Shown here: piece after piece, positions 18,490-27,906 of the stretch
Layout: each line of letters opens with the position of its first letter
Numbering within the stretch: the stretch's first letter is position 1
NCBI GenBank assembly: GCA_963772445.1
Contig: CAVYXK010000001.1
Span: 682,001-746,000, forward strand
DNA: 64,000 nucleotides
Direction of reading: 5' to 3'
Source of the DNA: CAVYXK01 sp963772445
Lineage (GTDB): Bacteria > Pseudomonadota > Alphaproteobacteria > Acetobacterales > Acetobacteraceae
Notes under the pieces: model-generated
The model's input: only the letters and a program-made list of their open reading frames with translations
What the model was told of the DNA's origin: nothing
Database searches by the model: none
Made by a program: the position numbers and the translations under genes

Positions 18490-19049
18490 TCGCGAGCGTT
18501 GCCGATGAAACGGTTCGAGGTCTCCACCAGCCGACGCAGATAGGCCGGGTCCAACGGTCGCTCCAGCAGCGTTTCGTGGTCCCATTCGCTGCGGGCGGTG
18601 TGCAGCAGGTTGCCGCCATAGACATGCAGCGCGCCTGTCAGCCGGGTCAGCGGATTGGTGAAGGTGTGGATGATGTTGCTTCCCATCGGATGGGCTTCGC
18701 CGGCAGAGATCGATTTGGCGCCGGCGGCCTCGATCAGCCCGCCCTCGGCCGTGGGGATGCGGCGCCAAAACACATTGTCCTCCCGTCCGGTATAGACGCC
18801 GATCACTGCCCACATGCGGTGGTCATGCGGCGGCACGGTCATCCAGGGACCGGACACGCCATTCAAAATCGTCAGCTCGTCCGAGGCATACAGCACCTCG
18901 ACTGCGGCCTGCTGCGGTTCACCCAGATCGGCAATGATGGCAGCCGGTTCGCGCACGGCTCGGGCGACAAGCTCCCGCACAGCCCCGTGGGTATCGGTCT
19001 CTCTGGCAGCCGCGAGGCATTCGGCAATGAACGTATCACGGTCGAACAT
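18477..19049 (-). CDS. Cysteine-dioxygenase-like cupin protein
   Basis: 190 residues of the double-stranded beta-helix type. The first metal motif is MTVPPHDHRMWAVIGVYTGR near residue 70 (two His, then Glu spaced as in cysteine dioxygenase-like proteins); the later His is in MGSNIIHTFTNPL near residue 130. This matches the predicted metal-dependent cupin group related to cysteine dioxygenase. A substrate cannot be assigned. ATG at 19049. It lies 40 bp downstream of the GYD gene on the same strand and may be cotranscribed with it. Confidence 0.7.
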   Translation of the reverse strand: MFDRDTFIAECLAAARETDTHGAVRELVARAVREPAAIIADLGEPQQAAVEVLYASDELTILNGVSGPWMTVPPHDHRMWAVIGVYTGREDNVFWRRIPTAEGGLIEAAGAKSISAGEAHPMGSNIIHTFTNPLTRLTGALHVYGGNLLHTARSEWDHETLLERPLDPAYLRRLVETSNRFIGNARDAGG

Positions 19050-19089
19050 GCCCAGCTTCCGACGTTATTGCGGCCAGCGTCTCGTCCAG

Positions 19090-19422
19090 TCAGGCGTTGG
19101 GGGCGCGATATTGGACCTTCACTTCATTGGCCCGCTTCATCGCGGTCTCAGCTTCCGCGGCCGTCAACAATGCCATCGTTTCGAACCGAGCGAACGCGCC
19201 CGTTGATGCTGCCTTCATCGAGCATGCAGCGATAGAAATAGCATCTGGGAACTCGCAGACAGCGACTCCATCATATTCGCCCAGCGCGAAATAATAGCAA
19301 AGCAGCTTGCCGCCGAACCCTTCAATAAGCGTGGTAGCCGGCGCTGTTCTGTCCTGCGGCTTGGCAACCAGTGCCCGTGCCGTTGCATCCTTGAACTGCC
19401 AGCGAAACAGATAGTGCGACAT
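19090..19422 (-). CDS. GYD-domain protein
   Basis: 110 residues matching the GYD pattern: an N-terminal strand SHYLFRWQFKDATARALV, then GGKLLCYYFALGEYDGVAVC (the G-E-Y-D segment gives the family its name) and FPDAISIAACSMKAASTGAF. These small proteins adopt a ferredoxin-like dimeric alpha/beta barrel; their function is not established. Start ATG 19422 with GGGGGGAAT just upstream. Confidence 0.8.
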   Translation of the reverse strand: MSHYLFRWQFKDATARALVAKPQDRTAPATTLIEGFGGKLLCYYFALGEYDGVAVCEFPDAISIAACSMKAASTGAFARFETMALLTAAEAETAMKRANEVKVQYRAPNA

Positions 19423-19544
19423 GGCATTCCCCCCTGTTTATGGCGGCGACCGCCCCTCACCACCGCCTGACCACTTAGGCGCGGCGAGGCCACTCTGATC
19501 CCGCCGTGACCCCTGTCAATGGCGGACGCGCTCAGGACGCCGCT

Positions 19545-20972
19545 TCAGACAGAGTGTCGTTCGACAGGAAAAAGACCTTCATCCTGCCTGTCTGACCGTG
19601 GGGCCGGAGAGTGCTCACCCGCTGCCTCGGCGGCAAGAGCCAGGCGATCGTGGGCAAGACGATAGGCCGCATCGATGGCCTCACGATCGAGGCCCGCGTC
19701 AGGGATGCGTGAGGCCGCCTGCCACACCGCCTCGACCTGATCAGAGATAGCCCGCCGCTGCTCCTCGGTGCGCAGTTGCGGCGCCAGCCGGGCGCAAGTC
19801 TGCAGCAAGCGGGCCGTCACCGTGGGACTGTTCGCACCCGCCTCGCGGATCAGATCGAAGGCGGCGCTCACAAGGCGCGACACCTGGACCGGGGGCAGAA
19901 CCACACGGATCGTGCCACCGCCATTGCGCAACACACCGTCGGTTTCCGGGAACGCGGTGAGCATCCGCAAGCCGTCACCCAGCCAGTCGATGCAGTAGAG
20001 ACCCGTGTAGGTATCGTTGACGGCGGGGCTCAGCGCACGGATCGCGATTTCCGAGAGCTGCGCGAACGCGAACTCGATATCCTGCTCGAGCGTCCGGTGC
20101 GGCCCGATCGCGACGGCATCGTGGATCGCGTCCGCGACCAGCCCCCCCGCGGCCACCGGGATCACCCGCGCCAGCACCTCGCCTTCCAGAACGAACTGTC
20201 CCGGCTCGAACATCAGGCAAGCCACGGCGCCGTGCCTGTCCAATGCCCGGATCAGGTGCGGGTAGTCGACCTTTTGCAGATAGCCGCTGGTGTTCGCCAG
20301 CACCGCGCCACCTTCCTCCATGCAGTGGCGGCGGACAGCATCGATGGACTCGCCGGGCGGAGCCATTGCGGCGGCGCGAGCTTCGGCTCGTCGTTCCTCC
20401 GCCAGCGTGGAGATCGCGCCGTTGAGGGTTTCGATGATCCGGGGGAGTACGTTGTTCGTCTGGATCGCCTGCGCCACGCGATTGTTATAGACTACGAGGT
20501 AGAAGAAGCTCACGAACACCAGCACCACGCTGGTTAGCACGGTAAGCTGCGGCACGAACACTGTGTCGCCGCGCTGGCCGGTGACGATGAAAGTGGCGAG
20601 GCTGTACAAGAATGTCGCCAGGAACAGCCCTAGCGTCACCTGCATCGTGCGGTCGCGCAGGAAATACGGCATCAGCCGTGGGCGGAACTGGCTGACGGCC
20701 ATCGAGAAGACCAGCAGCGTCACCGAGAAGATCAGCGCAAGAACGGTGCTGACCGCGCCCATGATCGCGCCGAGGATGGCACGCGCGTCGTCCACATTGC
20801 CGACCGAGAGCCAGGGATGCTGCGCCTCCAGCCGGGTGCCCAGCAGGCTGTCCAAAGTCAGGGTGACGGCGAACAGAACGACCGCCATCCCGGCGAACGC
20901 GAACGGGATCGGCACGAGACTGGTCCCCGGCACCAGGCGACCGCCGCGGCTAAAGCGCTTGAACCCGAACAT
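19545..20972 (-). CDS. DUF2254 membrane protein
   Basis: Start chosen at ATG 20972 (MFGFKRFSRGGRLVPGTSLV) with AAGGGGGACTGCAGG upstream. The longer frame to 21176 has no such site and runs into the promoter of the divergent gene. About 475 residues: four to five N-terminal membrane segments (IPFAFAGMAVVLFAVTLTLD; GAVSTVLALIFSVTLLVFSM; LGLFLATFLYSLATFIV; a later VVLVFVSFFYLVVY), the conserved SQFRPRLMPYFLRDRTMQ loop, and a soluble C-terminal domain. Characteristic of DUF2254 proteins, whose function is unknown. Confidence 0.85.
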   Translation of the reverse strand: MFGFKRFSRGGRLVPGTSLVPIPFAFAGMAVVLFAVTLTLDSLLGTRLEAQHPWLSVGNVDDARAILGAIMGAVSTVLALIFSVTLLVFSMAVSQFRPRLMPYFLRDRTMQVTLGLFLATFLYSLATFIVTGQRGDTVFVPQLTVLTSVVLVFVSFFYLVVYNNRVAQAIQTNNVLPRIIETLNGAISTLAEERRAEARAAAMAPPGESIDAVRRHCMEEGGAVLANTSGYLQKVDYPHLIRALDRHGAVACLMFEPGQFVLEGEVLARVIPVAAGGLVADAIHDAVAIGPHRTLEQDIEFAFAQLSEIAIRALSPAVNDTYTGLYCIDWLGDGLRMLTAFPETDGVLRNGGGTIRVVLPPVQVSRLVSAAFDLIREAGANSPTVTARLLQTCARLAPQLRTEEQRRAISDQVEAVWQAASRIPDAGLDREAIDAAYRLAHDRLALAAEAAGEHSPAPRSDRQDEGLFPVERHSV

Positions 20973-21121
20973 CCTGCAGTCCCCCTTTGTGTTGGCTTGC
21001 AGCCGATCCTCAGCTTCTCTGCACAAAAAGCATCGCGCGGACGGCAACTCCCGGCTATACTGCGCAAACATGAGATCGCGGCGCGCTGCCGCGATCCGAC
21101 GCTGCATGACTGGGACTGAGC

Positions 21122-21931
21122 ATGGCGGATGACATTCTGCCCGCAAGCCAGCGGGCGCAGGCAGCCCGGCCGGCAATTCGCCGCATCGGCCTCTCCGATG
21201 TGTGGGACGCGCTCGGCCGGGGAGCCGGGGATTTCCGCGCGAACCCGGTGCATCGCGTCTTCCTCGCCCTGGTCTACCCGGCCATCGGCCTGTTGCTGGG
21301 ATGGCTCGCGTCGGGCGTCGGAACGCTGCCGTTGCTCTACCCGATTGCGGGCGGTTTCGCGCTGGTCGGACCGTTCGCCGGGGTCGGCCTCTATGAGATC
21401 AGCCGCCGGCGGGAACGCGGGCTCCCGTCATCCTGGGGGAGCACGTTTGCGGTGTTCCGCTCACCGCGGATCGGCGCGATCATGGAGCTGGGAGTTTTGC
21501 TCGCCGCGGTGTTCGTGCTGTGGCTGGTGGCGGCGAACGGCATCTATGACAACACCTTGCACGGCGCTGGGCAGGAATCGATCGCGGCGTTGGCCCGCGC
21601 GGCGCTGATCACGCGCGCGGGCTGGGTGTTGTGCGCCGCGGGAACCGGGGTCGGGTTGCTGTTCGCGGTCGCCGCGCTGGGCCTGGGGGTGATCTCGTTT
21701 CCGCTGTTGCTCGACCGCGATCTGGGGGGCACGACCGAGGAGCAGGCTGCTACGGCGGTCGCGACCTCGGTGATGGCGGTGATTGCCAACCCGCTGGCGA
21801 TGGCGGCCTGGGGGCTGATCGTCGCGACCGGCCTGGTGATCGGCATGCTCACTGCGTTTGCGGGCCTGGTCGTCGTGATGCCGATCCTTGGCCATGCGAC
21901 CTGGCATTTGTATCGCAAGGTTGTAGTGTAA
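21122..21931 (+). CDS. DUF2189 integral membrane protein
   Basis: 269 residues with about five to six membrane segments. The N-terminal RRIGLSDVWDALGRGAGDF and the GPFAGVGLYEISRRRERGLP loop are diagnostic of DUF2189 proteins. It is divergently transcribed from the DUF2254 gene with 149 bp between the starts. The family has no known biochemical role. Confidence 0.85.
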   Translation: MADDILPASQRAQAARPAIRRIGLSDVWDALGRGAGDFRANPVHRVFLALVYPAIGLLLGWLASGVGTLPLLYPIAGGFALVGPFAGVGLYEISRRRERGLPSSWGSTFAVFRSPRIGAIMELGVLLAAVFVLWLVAANGIYDNTLHGAGQESIAALARAALITRAGWVLCAAGTGVGLLFAVAALGLGVISFPLLLDRDLGGTTEEQAATAVATSVMAVIANPLAMAAWGLIVATGLVIGMLTAFAGLVVVMPILGHATWHLYRKVVV

Positions 21932-21981
21932 CGCCCCAATCTCAGGACAGGTGCAAGACCAAGCCTTCCGGCGTTACGACC

Positions 21982-22110
21982 ATGACCCAGCATCCTCGTA
22001 CCGCGCTCGTCCCCGATGTGCTCGCCGGCGAGCCTGTCATCCGGGGGACTCGGCTTTCCGTCGAATTCGTCATCGGCTTGATGGCCGACGGATGGAGTGA
22101 AGCCAACATC
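21982..22110 (+). pseudogene. DUF433 antitoxin-like gene, 3'-truncated
   Basis: Encodes MTQHPRTALVPDVLAGEPVI, then RGTRLSVEFVIGLMADGWSE and ANI, the first two thirds of a DUF433 protein. The usual ...NYPG...DI.ACL.YA tail is replaced by unrelated sequence from 22111. The 129 bp closely match 23601-23729, so one is a copy of the other. DUF433 proteins are often antitoxins of PIN-type toxins. This copy is probably inactive. Confidence 0.65.
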
Positions 22111-22237
22111 CGGCGGGCGAGACGGTCGGTTTCTCTGTCCTTCAGGCTGAGCGCCAGGTGGTGCCCCTGCGTCTATAAATCGACCTCCAATATAGAATAT
22201 GCTCAGCCTGAGTTGAAGCGCCCGGCCAACGTCCACC

Positions 22238-22654
22238 TCATCCGTTCGCTGCCGTCTTGCGCGGTCGGCCGCCTTTGCGTCCGTTGGCGCGCAACGTCGC
22301 GGCCTTCGCCGCGCTGCGGGCACGGCCACCGATCGCGCCAAGCTGCGCGGCCATCCATCGCCGCGAGCCGAACACGCCTTGCAGCAAGGCCGGGATGTAC
22401 AAATCCGCATCGAGCTTCGGCCAATGCAACCCAAGCCCAGCCGGGCTGATCTCGATCTCGGCCAGATCCTCCGCCGTGGCGCCGGCCAGGCCCTCTGCCA
22501 GCGCCGGCGGAAACGCCAGCTCAAGCCCGGTGTTCAGGCGCACGACGATGCGTGACGCGCGGCGATCATAGCGCGCCGCCACGGCACGGCCTGCTTGACG
22601 CAGCGCCTGCATGCGAGCCTCGGCCTGCGCGAAGTTCTGCTTAGTCACTGCCAT
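22238..22654 (-). CDS. DUF2442 protein
   Basis: 138 residues from ATG 22654 (MAVTKQNFAQAEARM...). It contains the DUF2442 core (SRIVVRLNTGLELAFPP near residue 30 and EIEISPAGLGLHWPKLDADL near residue 65) and a basic, Ala/Gly/Arg-rich C-terminal tail that may bind nucleic acid. Its start overlaps the end of the DUF4160 gene by 14 bp, implying translational coupling. DUF4160/DUF2442 pairs are a recurring gene couple with toxin-antitoxin-like organisation. Confidence 0.8.
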   Translation of the reverse strand: MAVTKQNFAQAEARMQALRQAGRAVAARYDRRASRIVVRLNTGLELAFPPALAEGLAGATAEDLAEIEISPAGLGLHWPKLDADLYIPALLQGVFGSRRWMAAQLGAIGGRARSAAKAATLRANGRKGGRPRKTAANG

Positions 22655-22889
22655 AAATCCGTCTCCACTCCTCGCATAGGGTGGCGACGTTGCCACCCAG
22701 AGCGACCTTGATGCGGCCCACGTCGGGCCGGCTGAATCCGTAACTCGCCCGCACCTCCGGCGGCCCATCCGGGCAATGCAGGACGAACACCGCCTCGCCG
22801 CCGGCCCCGATAACGTGCACATGCTCGGGTCGATGGTCGGCCGGGTAGATGACCACGCGCAGCCCGTCGAAACGCAGCACGGTCGGCAT
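22641..22889 (-). CDS. DUF4160 protein
   Basis: 82 residues: MPTVLRFDGLRVVIYPADHR, then PEHVHVIGAGGEAVFVL. The P-(E)-HVHV motif after a strand rich in Val/Ile is the DUF4160 signature. First gene of the pair with DUF2442 (22238-22654). Probably a small toxin or the partner of one by gene-pair analogy; no catalytic role is demonstrated by the sequence. Confidence 0.8.
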   Translation of the reverse strand: MPTVLRFDGLRVVIYPADHRPEHVHVIGAGGEAVFVLHCPDGPPEVRASYGFSRPDVGRIKVALGGNVATLCEEWRRIYGSD

Positions 22890-22979
22890 GGCTGCAGAAT
22901 ATCAGGAACCTAAGCGCTTTGGAACAGCCTTCAAGAGGCATGGGCCGGGGGATACTACGCGGTGCGGCGCTGCCCCCCT

Positions 22980-23006
22980 CATTGCGAGCCGAGGGCGAAG
23001 CAATCG
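22980..23006. repeat. Dispersed repeat CATTGCGAGCC..AGGCGAAGCAATC
   Basis: The motif (here TCATTGCGAGCC followed by GAGGGCGAAGCAATCG) recurs at about 23850-23877. It is an imperfect palindrome (ATTGC...GCAAT) of the intergenic-repeat type. Confidence 0.5.
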
Positions 23007-23054
23007 CCCCGCTAGTAGATGCCGTAATGCCCGTAGCTAAGGCGTCGAAAACGA

Positions 23055-23306
23055 TCAATCGACAGCGCGGTCGCGGCGTTCTGCGTTGTACACCGCCAGC
23101 TCGGCGTCAATGTCCGCGTCGGTCAAGCCAGCCGCCCGCGCCTCCGCTTTCAGCTCGGCGATCGCCCGCGCCAGCCCGCTGGGACCGGAGCGTGGGCGGA
23201 GCACGCGGCTGACCAGCCGGCCGATCGCCTCGCGGTTTCGCGCGTCGGCGAGTGCCGCCGCCGCCTCGGGCTCGACCGGGATGGTCACATCGACCGTGGT
23301 GTCCAT
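23055..23306 (-). CDS. Antitoxin-like protein
   Basis: 83 residues starting at ATG 23306 (MDTTVDVTIPVEPEAAAALA), with GAGGAG 9 bp upstream. A short beta strand is followed by helices rich in Ala/Glu/Arg (GRLVSRVLRPRSG; AIAELKAEARAAGLTDADID). This AE-rich layout with L-T-D-x-D-I-D-A-E-L near the end is seen in antitoxins next to PIN-domain toxins. Upstream on the same strand is a relic resembling a PIN toxin, so this may be an orphaned antitoxin. Annotation is by pattern and context only. Confidence 0.5.
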   Translation of the reverse strand: MDTTVDVTIPVEPEAAAALADARNREAIGRLVSRVLRPRSGPSGLARAIAELKAEARAAGLTDADIDAELAVYNAERRDRAVD

Positions 23307-23585
23307 TCGGGGCTCCTCGGATGGACATATAGAGCGATCGGCAAGGACATGCACGCGCGGCGGATCGAACTTCGGCCGGAACATGACCTCACGATATTCG
23401 TCTTCCGCCGCCTGCGAGAGCACCATCCGGCACCAGTTGCCGTTCCAGCAGGCCGGCGCCGTGCCCGCGGTCGCAGCGCCACAAAGTCATCGGCGCATTC
23501 TGTTGTGGCTGGCGCAACTCATCGTGTTTTCGGCTTCGCATCGCCGGACGGCTTCGAGTAATCTCAGTGGCATTCTCGAAACGCG
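23307..23585 (-). pseudogene. Possible PIN-toxin relic
   Basis: Minus-strand fragments in different frames read RLLEAVRRCEAE and, closer to the antitoxin, MVLSQAAEDEYREVMFRPKF. The second resembles the VLS-x-x-x-x-EYREVL-RPKF segment of PIN-domain ribonucleases. No complete domain, start or acidic catalytic set is present. Confidence 0.3.
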
Positions 23586-23600
23586 GGGTGGCCGATCACC

Positions 23601-23830
23601 ATGAGCCAGCATTCTCGTATTGCGCTCGCCCCCGACGTGCTCGCCGGCAAGCCGGTTATCCGGGGGACGCGGCTTTCCGTCGAATTCGTGATCGGCTTGA
23701 TGGCCGACGGATGGAGTGAAGCCGACATCCTGGTGAATTACCCAGGAGTTACCACGACGATATTATCGCGTGTCTTGCCTATGCCCGCGACGCTCTGAGT
23801 TCGGAGAAGGTTTTCCCCAGCGCGACGTGA
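23601..23830 (+). pseudogene. DUF433 antitoxin-like gene with one-base deletion
   Basis: Frame one reads MSQHSRIALAPDVLAGKPVI, then RGTRLSVEFVIGLMADGWSE and ADILVNYPGVTT. At about 23752 the frame must change to give DIIACLAYARDALSSEKVFP and the stop at 23828-23830. The sequence ACCACGACGAT needs one more base to read T-T/D-D-I-I-A-C, the usual DUF433 ending. Without repair the frame stops at 23798 with an unrelated tail. No toxin gene follows. Confidence 0.65.
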
Positions 23831-24225
23831 ACTCGTCGTCTCCGCCCGTCATTGCGAGCCTAAGGCGAAGCAATCTCCCGGTCCGCGCGCTCGGCCGAGG
23901 GGACTCGCTTGGGCGGATCGAGCCCGACCACAGCTTGAACTCCGCGCAATGGTCAGCCGTGGCAAGGTGGAGGCTTCCAAGCCCTTGTTGAGCGCCGCCT
24001 CGACCAGTGCCGAGGCGTCGAAAGCGATCTGCGTTCCTGTCTCTGAACGAAGCTGGAAGGGGATAGCTCAACCGACAGCCGCTTTCGGTGGAAAGCGGTC
24101 ATTGAATCTGGGGCCGCAATCCGTTAACCTGGGGATCTCCGCCAAGCAACCACTCCTGAAGTCGGTCAGTGAAGCGGAAAGGCACTTGGCGGCCTAACTC
24201 CGCAGTTTTGAACCGGAGAGAATCG
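23831..24225. other. Intergenic, no gene seen
   Basis: About 395 bp without a coding frame of credible composition. Contains the second copy of the ATTGCGAGCC..AGGCGAAGCAAT repeat (about 23850-23877) and the probable promoter region of the 24226 gene, where base composition turns AT-richer. Confidence 0.4.
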
Positions 24226-24837
24226 ATGGGCTACATGGTCTCAAATCTATATGGTCTTGGCCAAGGACCGAGGATAAACCATTATCTGTATATAACCGAG
24301 CCTGAAACGCTCAATAATGAGGCTCGCCAATGGTTAAACGCTAACTTCGTCAGACTAGGGGACGAGATAGGAAGTTCTAAAGCTCTCGTCCGCGGGTACA
24401 GCTCGCTTGTGACCGAGCAAATCGTTATGTATCTGGAAAAATGCCTTAGACCAGAAAAACGGCACGAGGTCTGCGAAGTGTTTGAGCACAACGTGACCAT
24501 TGTGGCAACCAAGAACATTCTTCCATCTACAGATAGCATGGTAATTCTGCCGATCTGCAAGCAAGATGATGGAACGGAGATTATACAGAAGCAGATTGGT
24601 GACGTAGTAAGGGCAATGCGAGGTGGTCAAGCAGAGACGTTGCTAAATAGATCTGGTAACATCTACATTGAGCAAAGCGACTTCAAGTTATTGCTCACCG
24701 CCCGGGGAGCGCGCTTCGTTCGTGCCATATTGAGCGTGCTGTCGATTGAGATTCCTTTTACTCCCATTAAGCTTAAGGTTGATGAGCTAGGGGCAAAACT
24801 ATTGAAACGTTATCCCTCTGAACGCGGGACTGGCTGA
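24226..24837 (+). CDS. Unknown low-GC protein (203 aa)
   Basis: Start chosen at ATG 24226 (MGYMVSNLYGLGQGPRINHY) with CCGGAGAG upstream. No signal peptide or membrane segment; mixed alpha/beta composition; no recognised motif. Base composition is clearly lower in GC than the surroundings and codon use differs, a sign of acquisition from elsewhere. It converges with the giant STAND gene ending at 25026, 188 bp away, and may belong to the same defence island, but no functional link is proven. Confidence 0.6.
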   Translation: MGYMVSNLYGLGQGPRINHYLYITEPETLNNEARQWLNANFVRLGDEIGSSKALVRGYSSLVTEQIVMYLEKCLRPEKRHEVCEVFEHNVTIVATKNILPSTDSMVILPICKQDDGTEIIQKQIGDVVRAMRGGQAETLLNRSGNIYIEQSDFKLLLTARGARFVRAILSVLSIEIPFTPIKLKVDELGAKLLKRYPSERGTG

Positions 24838-25025
24838 CGGATGTGATCACGCTTGATCGGAGTTGAGTCCAACTAAACGAAGCAATTCGATGAGCGGCCG
24901 CTCTGGGTCGACTCCGGCGGTTCGGGTGGGGAGCCTGGCTACCGCCGCAATGAGTGGATTGCGGTCGTTCGCTCCGGGGTCTTGAATGACTGGGATGCGC
25001 CAATAAGCTGTCGTTCCGCGAAGCA

Positions 25026-27906
25026 TTACTTTTCCCCTTGAAGGGGCTGGCAGGGAAGCGATGTATCTTGGAGCACGCGAAGCCGGTTGCGGAGAGCGTA
25101 CCGCGCCTGTTGGGCAAGACCTTCGACAGCACTGAAGTCGCTGCTGGTCGGTACGACGTGCGTGACCCGCAGGTGACGGTCTACGGTAAGGATGGAATAT
25201 GCGTACGAGAATGGGTCACCCAGTTCCTTGTCGCCAGCGTAGAGCGACCTCTCGTGATAGTGTGTGAGCTTTACCAGGACGATTAGGTCGCGGTCGAGCG
25301 CCGTCAACAGTGCCGAGAGGAAGGCGCCCTCGCACAGCAGCGCCGAACCAGCGTCGGAAGTCTCCCGCTCGCCCTTTTCCGTCCTCTCTCCCCAAGCCAG
25401 ATACTGGAAGACGGCGCGTCCGGTGCAATCGCGCCACGCGTCGGCCCAAGGTTCGTCGGCATGCAAATCGAAAGCGGCTATAATATGCTTTGCGGGTCGC
25501 ACGCGCTGCACCGCTTTGCGGCAGCCGTACGGGTCGAGTTCGTCGATCTGGAGCTCCGCCTGCACGTCAGTGATCCACGGCTCCACCGGCGCCATATCGG
25601 AATGGCCCTGCTGCCAGTCGTCTTTGTCCTCATCCTCGTAGTGTACGAACGTAGGCAGCCACATGTCGGTGGGCGGCGCGGTACTGAGTGCCCGAGCGGT
25701 CACGTCGCCGTCCCCGCTGGGGACCAGGACTGACGACACTGTCACGCTCACGCCATCAGGCGAAGACCATGAACCGTCAACGGTCAGGAATGCGCCGATC
25801 CTCCCACCTTTATCCATTCCTGCGAGCGAACCAAGCAGGGCTGGATCGTTCGATGGCTGCTCCTTTCCATCCGAGTCTTCGGCCTTCAGCTCGTGCAGGG
25901 AAAAGTCGGGATGCTCGCGAGTGCCGTCGGCCAACCACAGACCGTCCTGCCGCGTTGGCGAATACTGCGAAAGCCATTCGTTCCACGTGTCCCACGTGTA
26001 GCGCGCCTCGTTGATCGGAGTAGTGAGCAGCAAACTTCCGGCTTCCAGCGCGAGCGCATGTCGTGCCAGGTAGGCGCCGTAAGACTGGAGGCTATCTCCC
26101 GCGCCGGTCGCATAGGTCGAATAGCCGCTCGGCTGATGGCGCCCGCCAAAGTCCCACATGTGCTCGATCTTCGAATCCCACTTCCTGATCCACGCGACGC
26201 ATCGGTCTCCGACCTCCCACTTCGGCAGACCAAAAATGTTTCCAACGCCCGCCAAGGCACGCTTATCGAAGTCGTAGTCGAAGTGGAAGGGCGGTCTTGG
26301 CTCCGGCACATCCTTGGGCCGGTTCCAATGAAAGTCCGGCGAGTCCTGGGCTGGCGTCTTGCTCAGAGGAAACCTTGAGACGTGAATCTCGTGGAGGCGC
26401 CGCCTGAGCACTGCGGCTGCCTCCGAGCTATCTACAGTTAGACAGGCCAACAGCGCTCGGCGCGCGGCCTCGCGCAACGCCACGTGGGGGAATGCTTCGT
26501 TGAACGCGACGGCTTCAAGCTTCTTCGCATGGCGCGCGATCTCCGCCGGAAAGTCGATGGCGATCCGGGCGATCGCGAGCAGGAACCACTGCCGCGAGTG
26601 CATGACGAAAAAAGGAAGCCGTGGGTCCTGGAATGCGCCGGCGCCGGCCGCGTCGAACCGACCGAACAATGCATCGATCACCCCCCAGCGTCCGAACCGT
26701 GCCAACGTTCTGACTGCGTGCGCTGCCCTCCATCGGTTGGCCGCTTCGGGGGAGCCGAGGCAGAACCAGACCAAGCCGGCAACGATCGTGGTCGGATCGT
26801 TCCCGGTATCTAGGGCGGGTCTCCAAGCGCCATCGCCCACCTCGTCCGCAAGGCGCGCTACACTGCTGTCGAGGAGACGTTCCAACGCCCTTCTCGCGCT
26901 CTGGTCTGCGCGGTCCGCAAGAATCGACGCGAGATTGAGCCAGGTGGTGGCGGCGGTATCCAATTCACGGGTGGTCGCTGCCTCGATGAGACCGACTGCC
27001 AGATCCTCGCGCGGCTGGCCGGTTATCTGCGCGAGATGGTTGAGCTCCCATGAAAACCCCCACTCCTTCCCGACAAGCTCGGAAGCATGTTCGTGGACCA
27101 ACTTGCTGCCGGCACTCTTGAGAACGCCGAGTTGGGAGGGCGAGGTCGCAAGCCAGTCGGCCTTGATGTCCTCGAGCAGTACGTTCTTGGCGAAGAGCTT
27201 CATGTTGCGGGCCGACACGATCGCCTCGATATGCCGGTTCTGGTTGGCATAGCTGACCTTCTCGCGCAGCTTCCTGAAGGCACGCGGCTTCACGTTCATA
27301 TGGCCGTCGATGTCGTCCAGCAGGGCGACGAGCGCTTCGATTGAAGCTGTGCTCAATGGATCAGTGCGATCGATGGCGGCGGCGATCTGAATTTCCTCCT
27401 CTTCAGCGGTCTTGCGGGACGCCTCCAGATAGAGGCCGTCGTAATTCTCCTTCGCGGGTGTTGTCTCGATCTGACGTGACTGCGATGCCCTCGTCTCCAG
27501 ACGCTCCAGCCGCCCCTTTACCAATGCGAGTGCGCTCGGTCTGCGTTCCAGCGCCTCGCGTATTCTCTTCAGGGTCGACGCCGGCGGCCGACGCGGATGG
27601 GCTAGTTCGAATTGAGTCAGGGCTTCGTTGAGGAGGGCCGCGAGGTCCATTGCCCCGGTTTCGATAAAGGACTCGACGAGATGATCCCAGCCCCAGTCCC
27701 AGTACTCCACAGGTTCGACCAGTCGGAGTAGGGCGATTGCGTCTTCCGGGGAAACGAAGCGGTCGCGGACGAGAAACGATAGCGCGCAGGGCAAGGTCAA
27801 TTCGAGATCGGCTTTGCGTCGGTCGTGCCATCGCGCGGTCTGCGCTAGGTAGGACGCGCCCCAGATCCGGGAAAAGGCGGCCGCGGCGAGCGGCCAGGGA
27901 AACTTG
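25026..27906 (-). CDS. Giant STAND-type NTPase, C-terminal portion (separate frame)
   Basis: An open frame of more than 920 residues whose first ATG-like start (27800) lies inside a domain. Upstream in this frame the protein already reads KFPWPLAAAAFSRIWGASYL, which continues the N-terminal portion ending ...ICELNLYNFA. One extra base near 27907 (GCACAAGTTTCCC, minus strand) separates the frames. This part is largely helical-repeat sequence, with a C-terminal mixed domain containing EVGDRCVAWIRKWDSKIEHM and EEGF-free beta-rich blocks. It has no Walker motif of its own. By analogy with STAND proteins it would be the sensor region that recognises a trigger. End at TAA 25026. Confidence 0.65.

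Noticed and set aside
27403..27905. Distal 165 residues of the 27403-31473 frame
   Set aside because: After the indel near 27907 the sequence turns into Arg/Pro-rich shadow; the real protein continues in the 25026-27906 frame.
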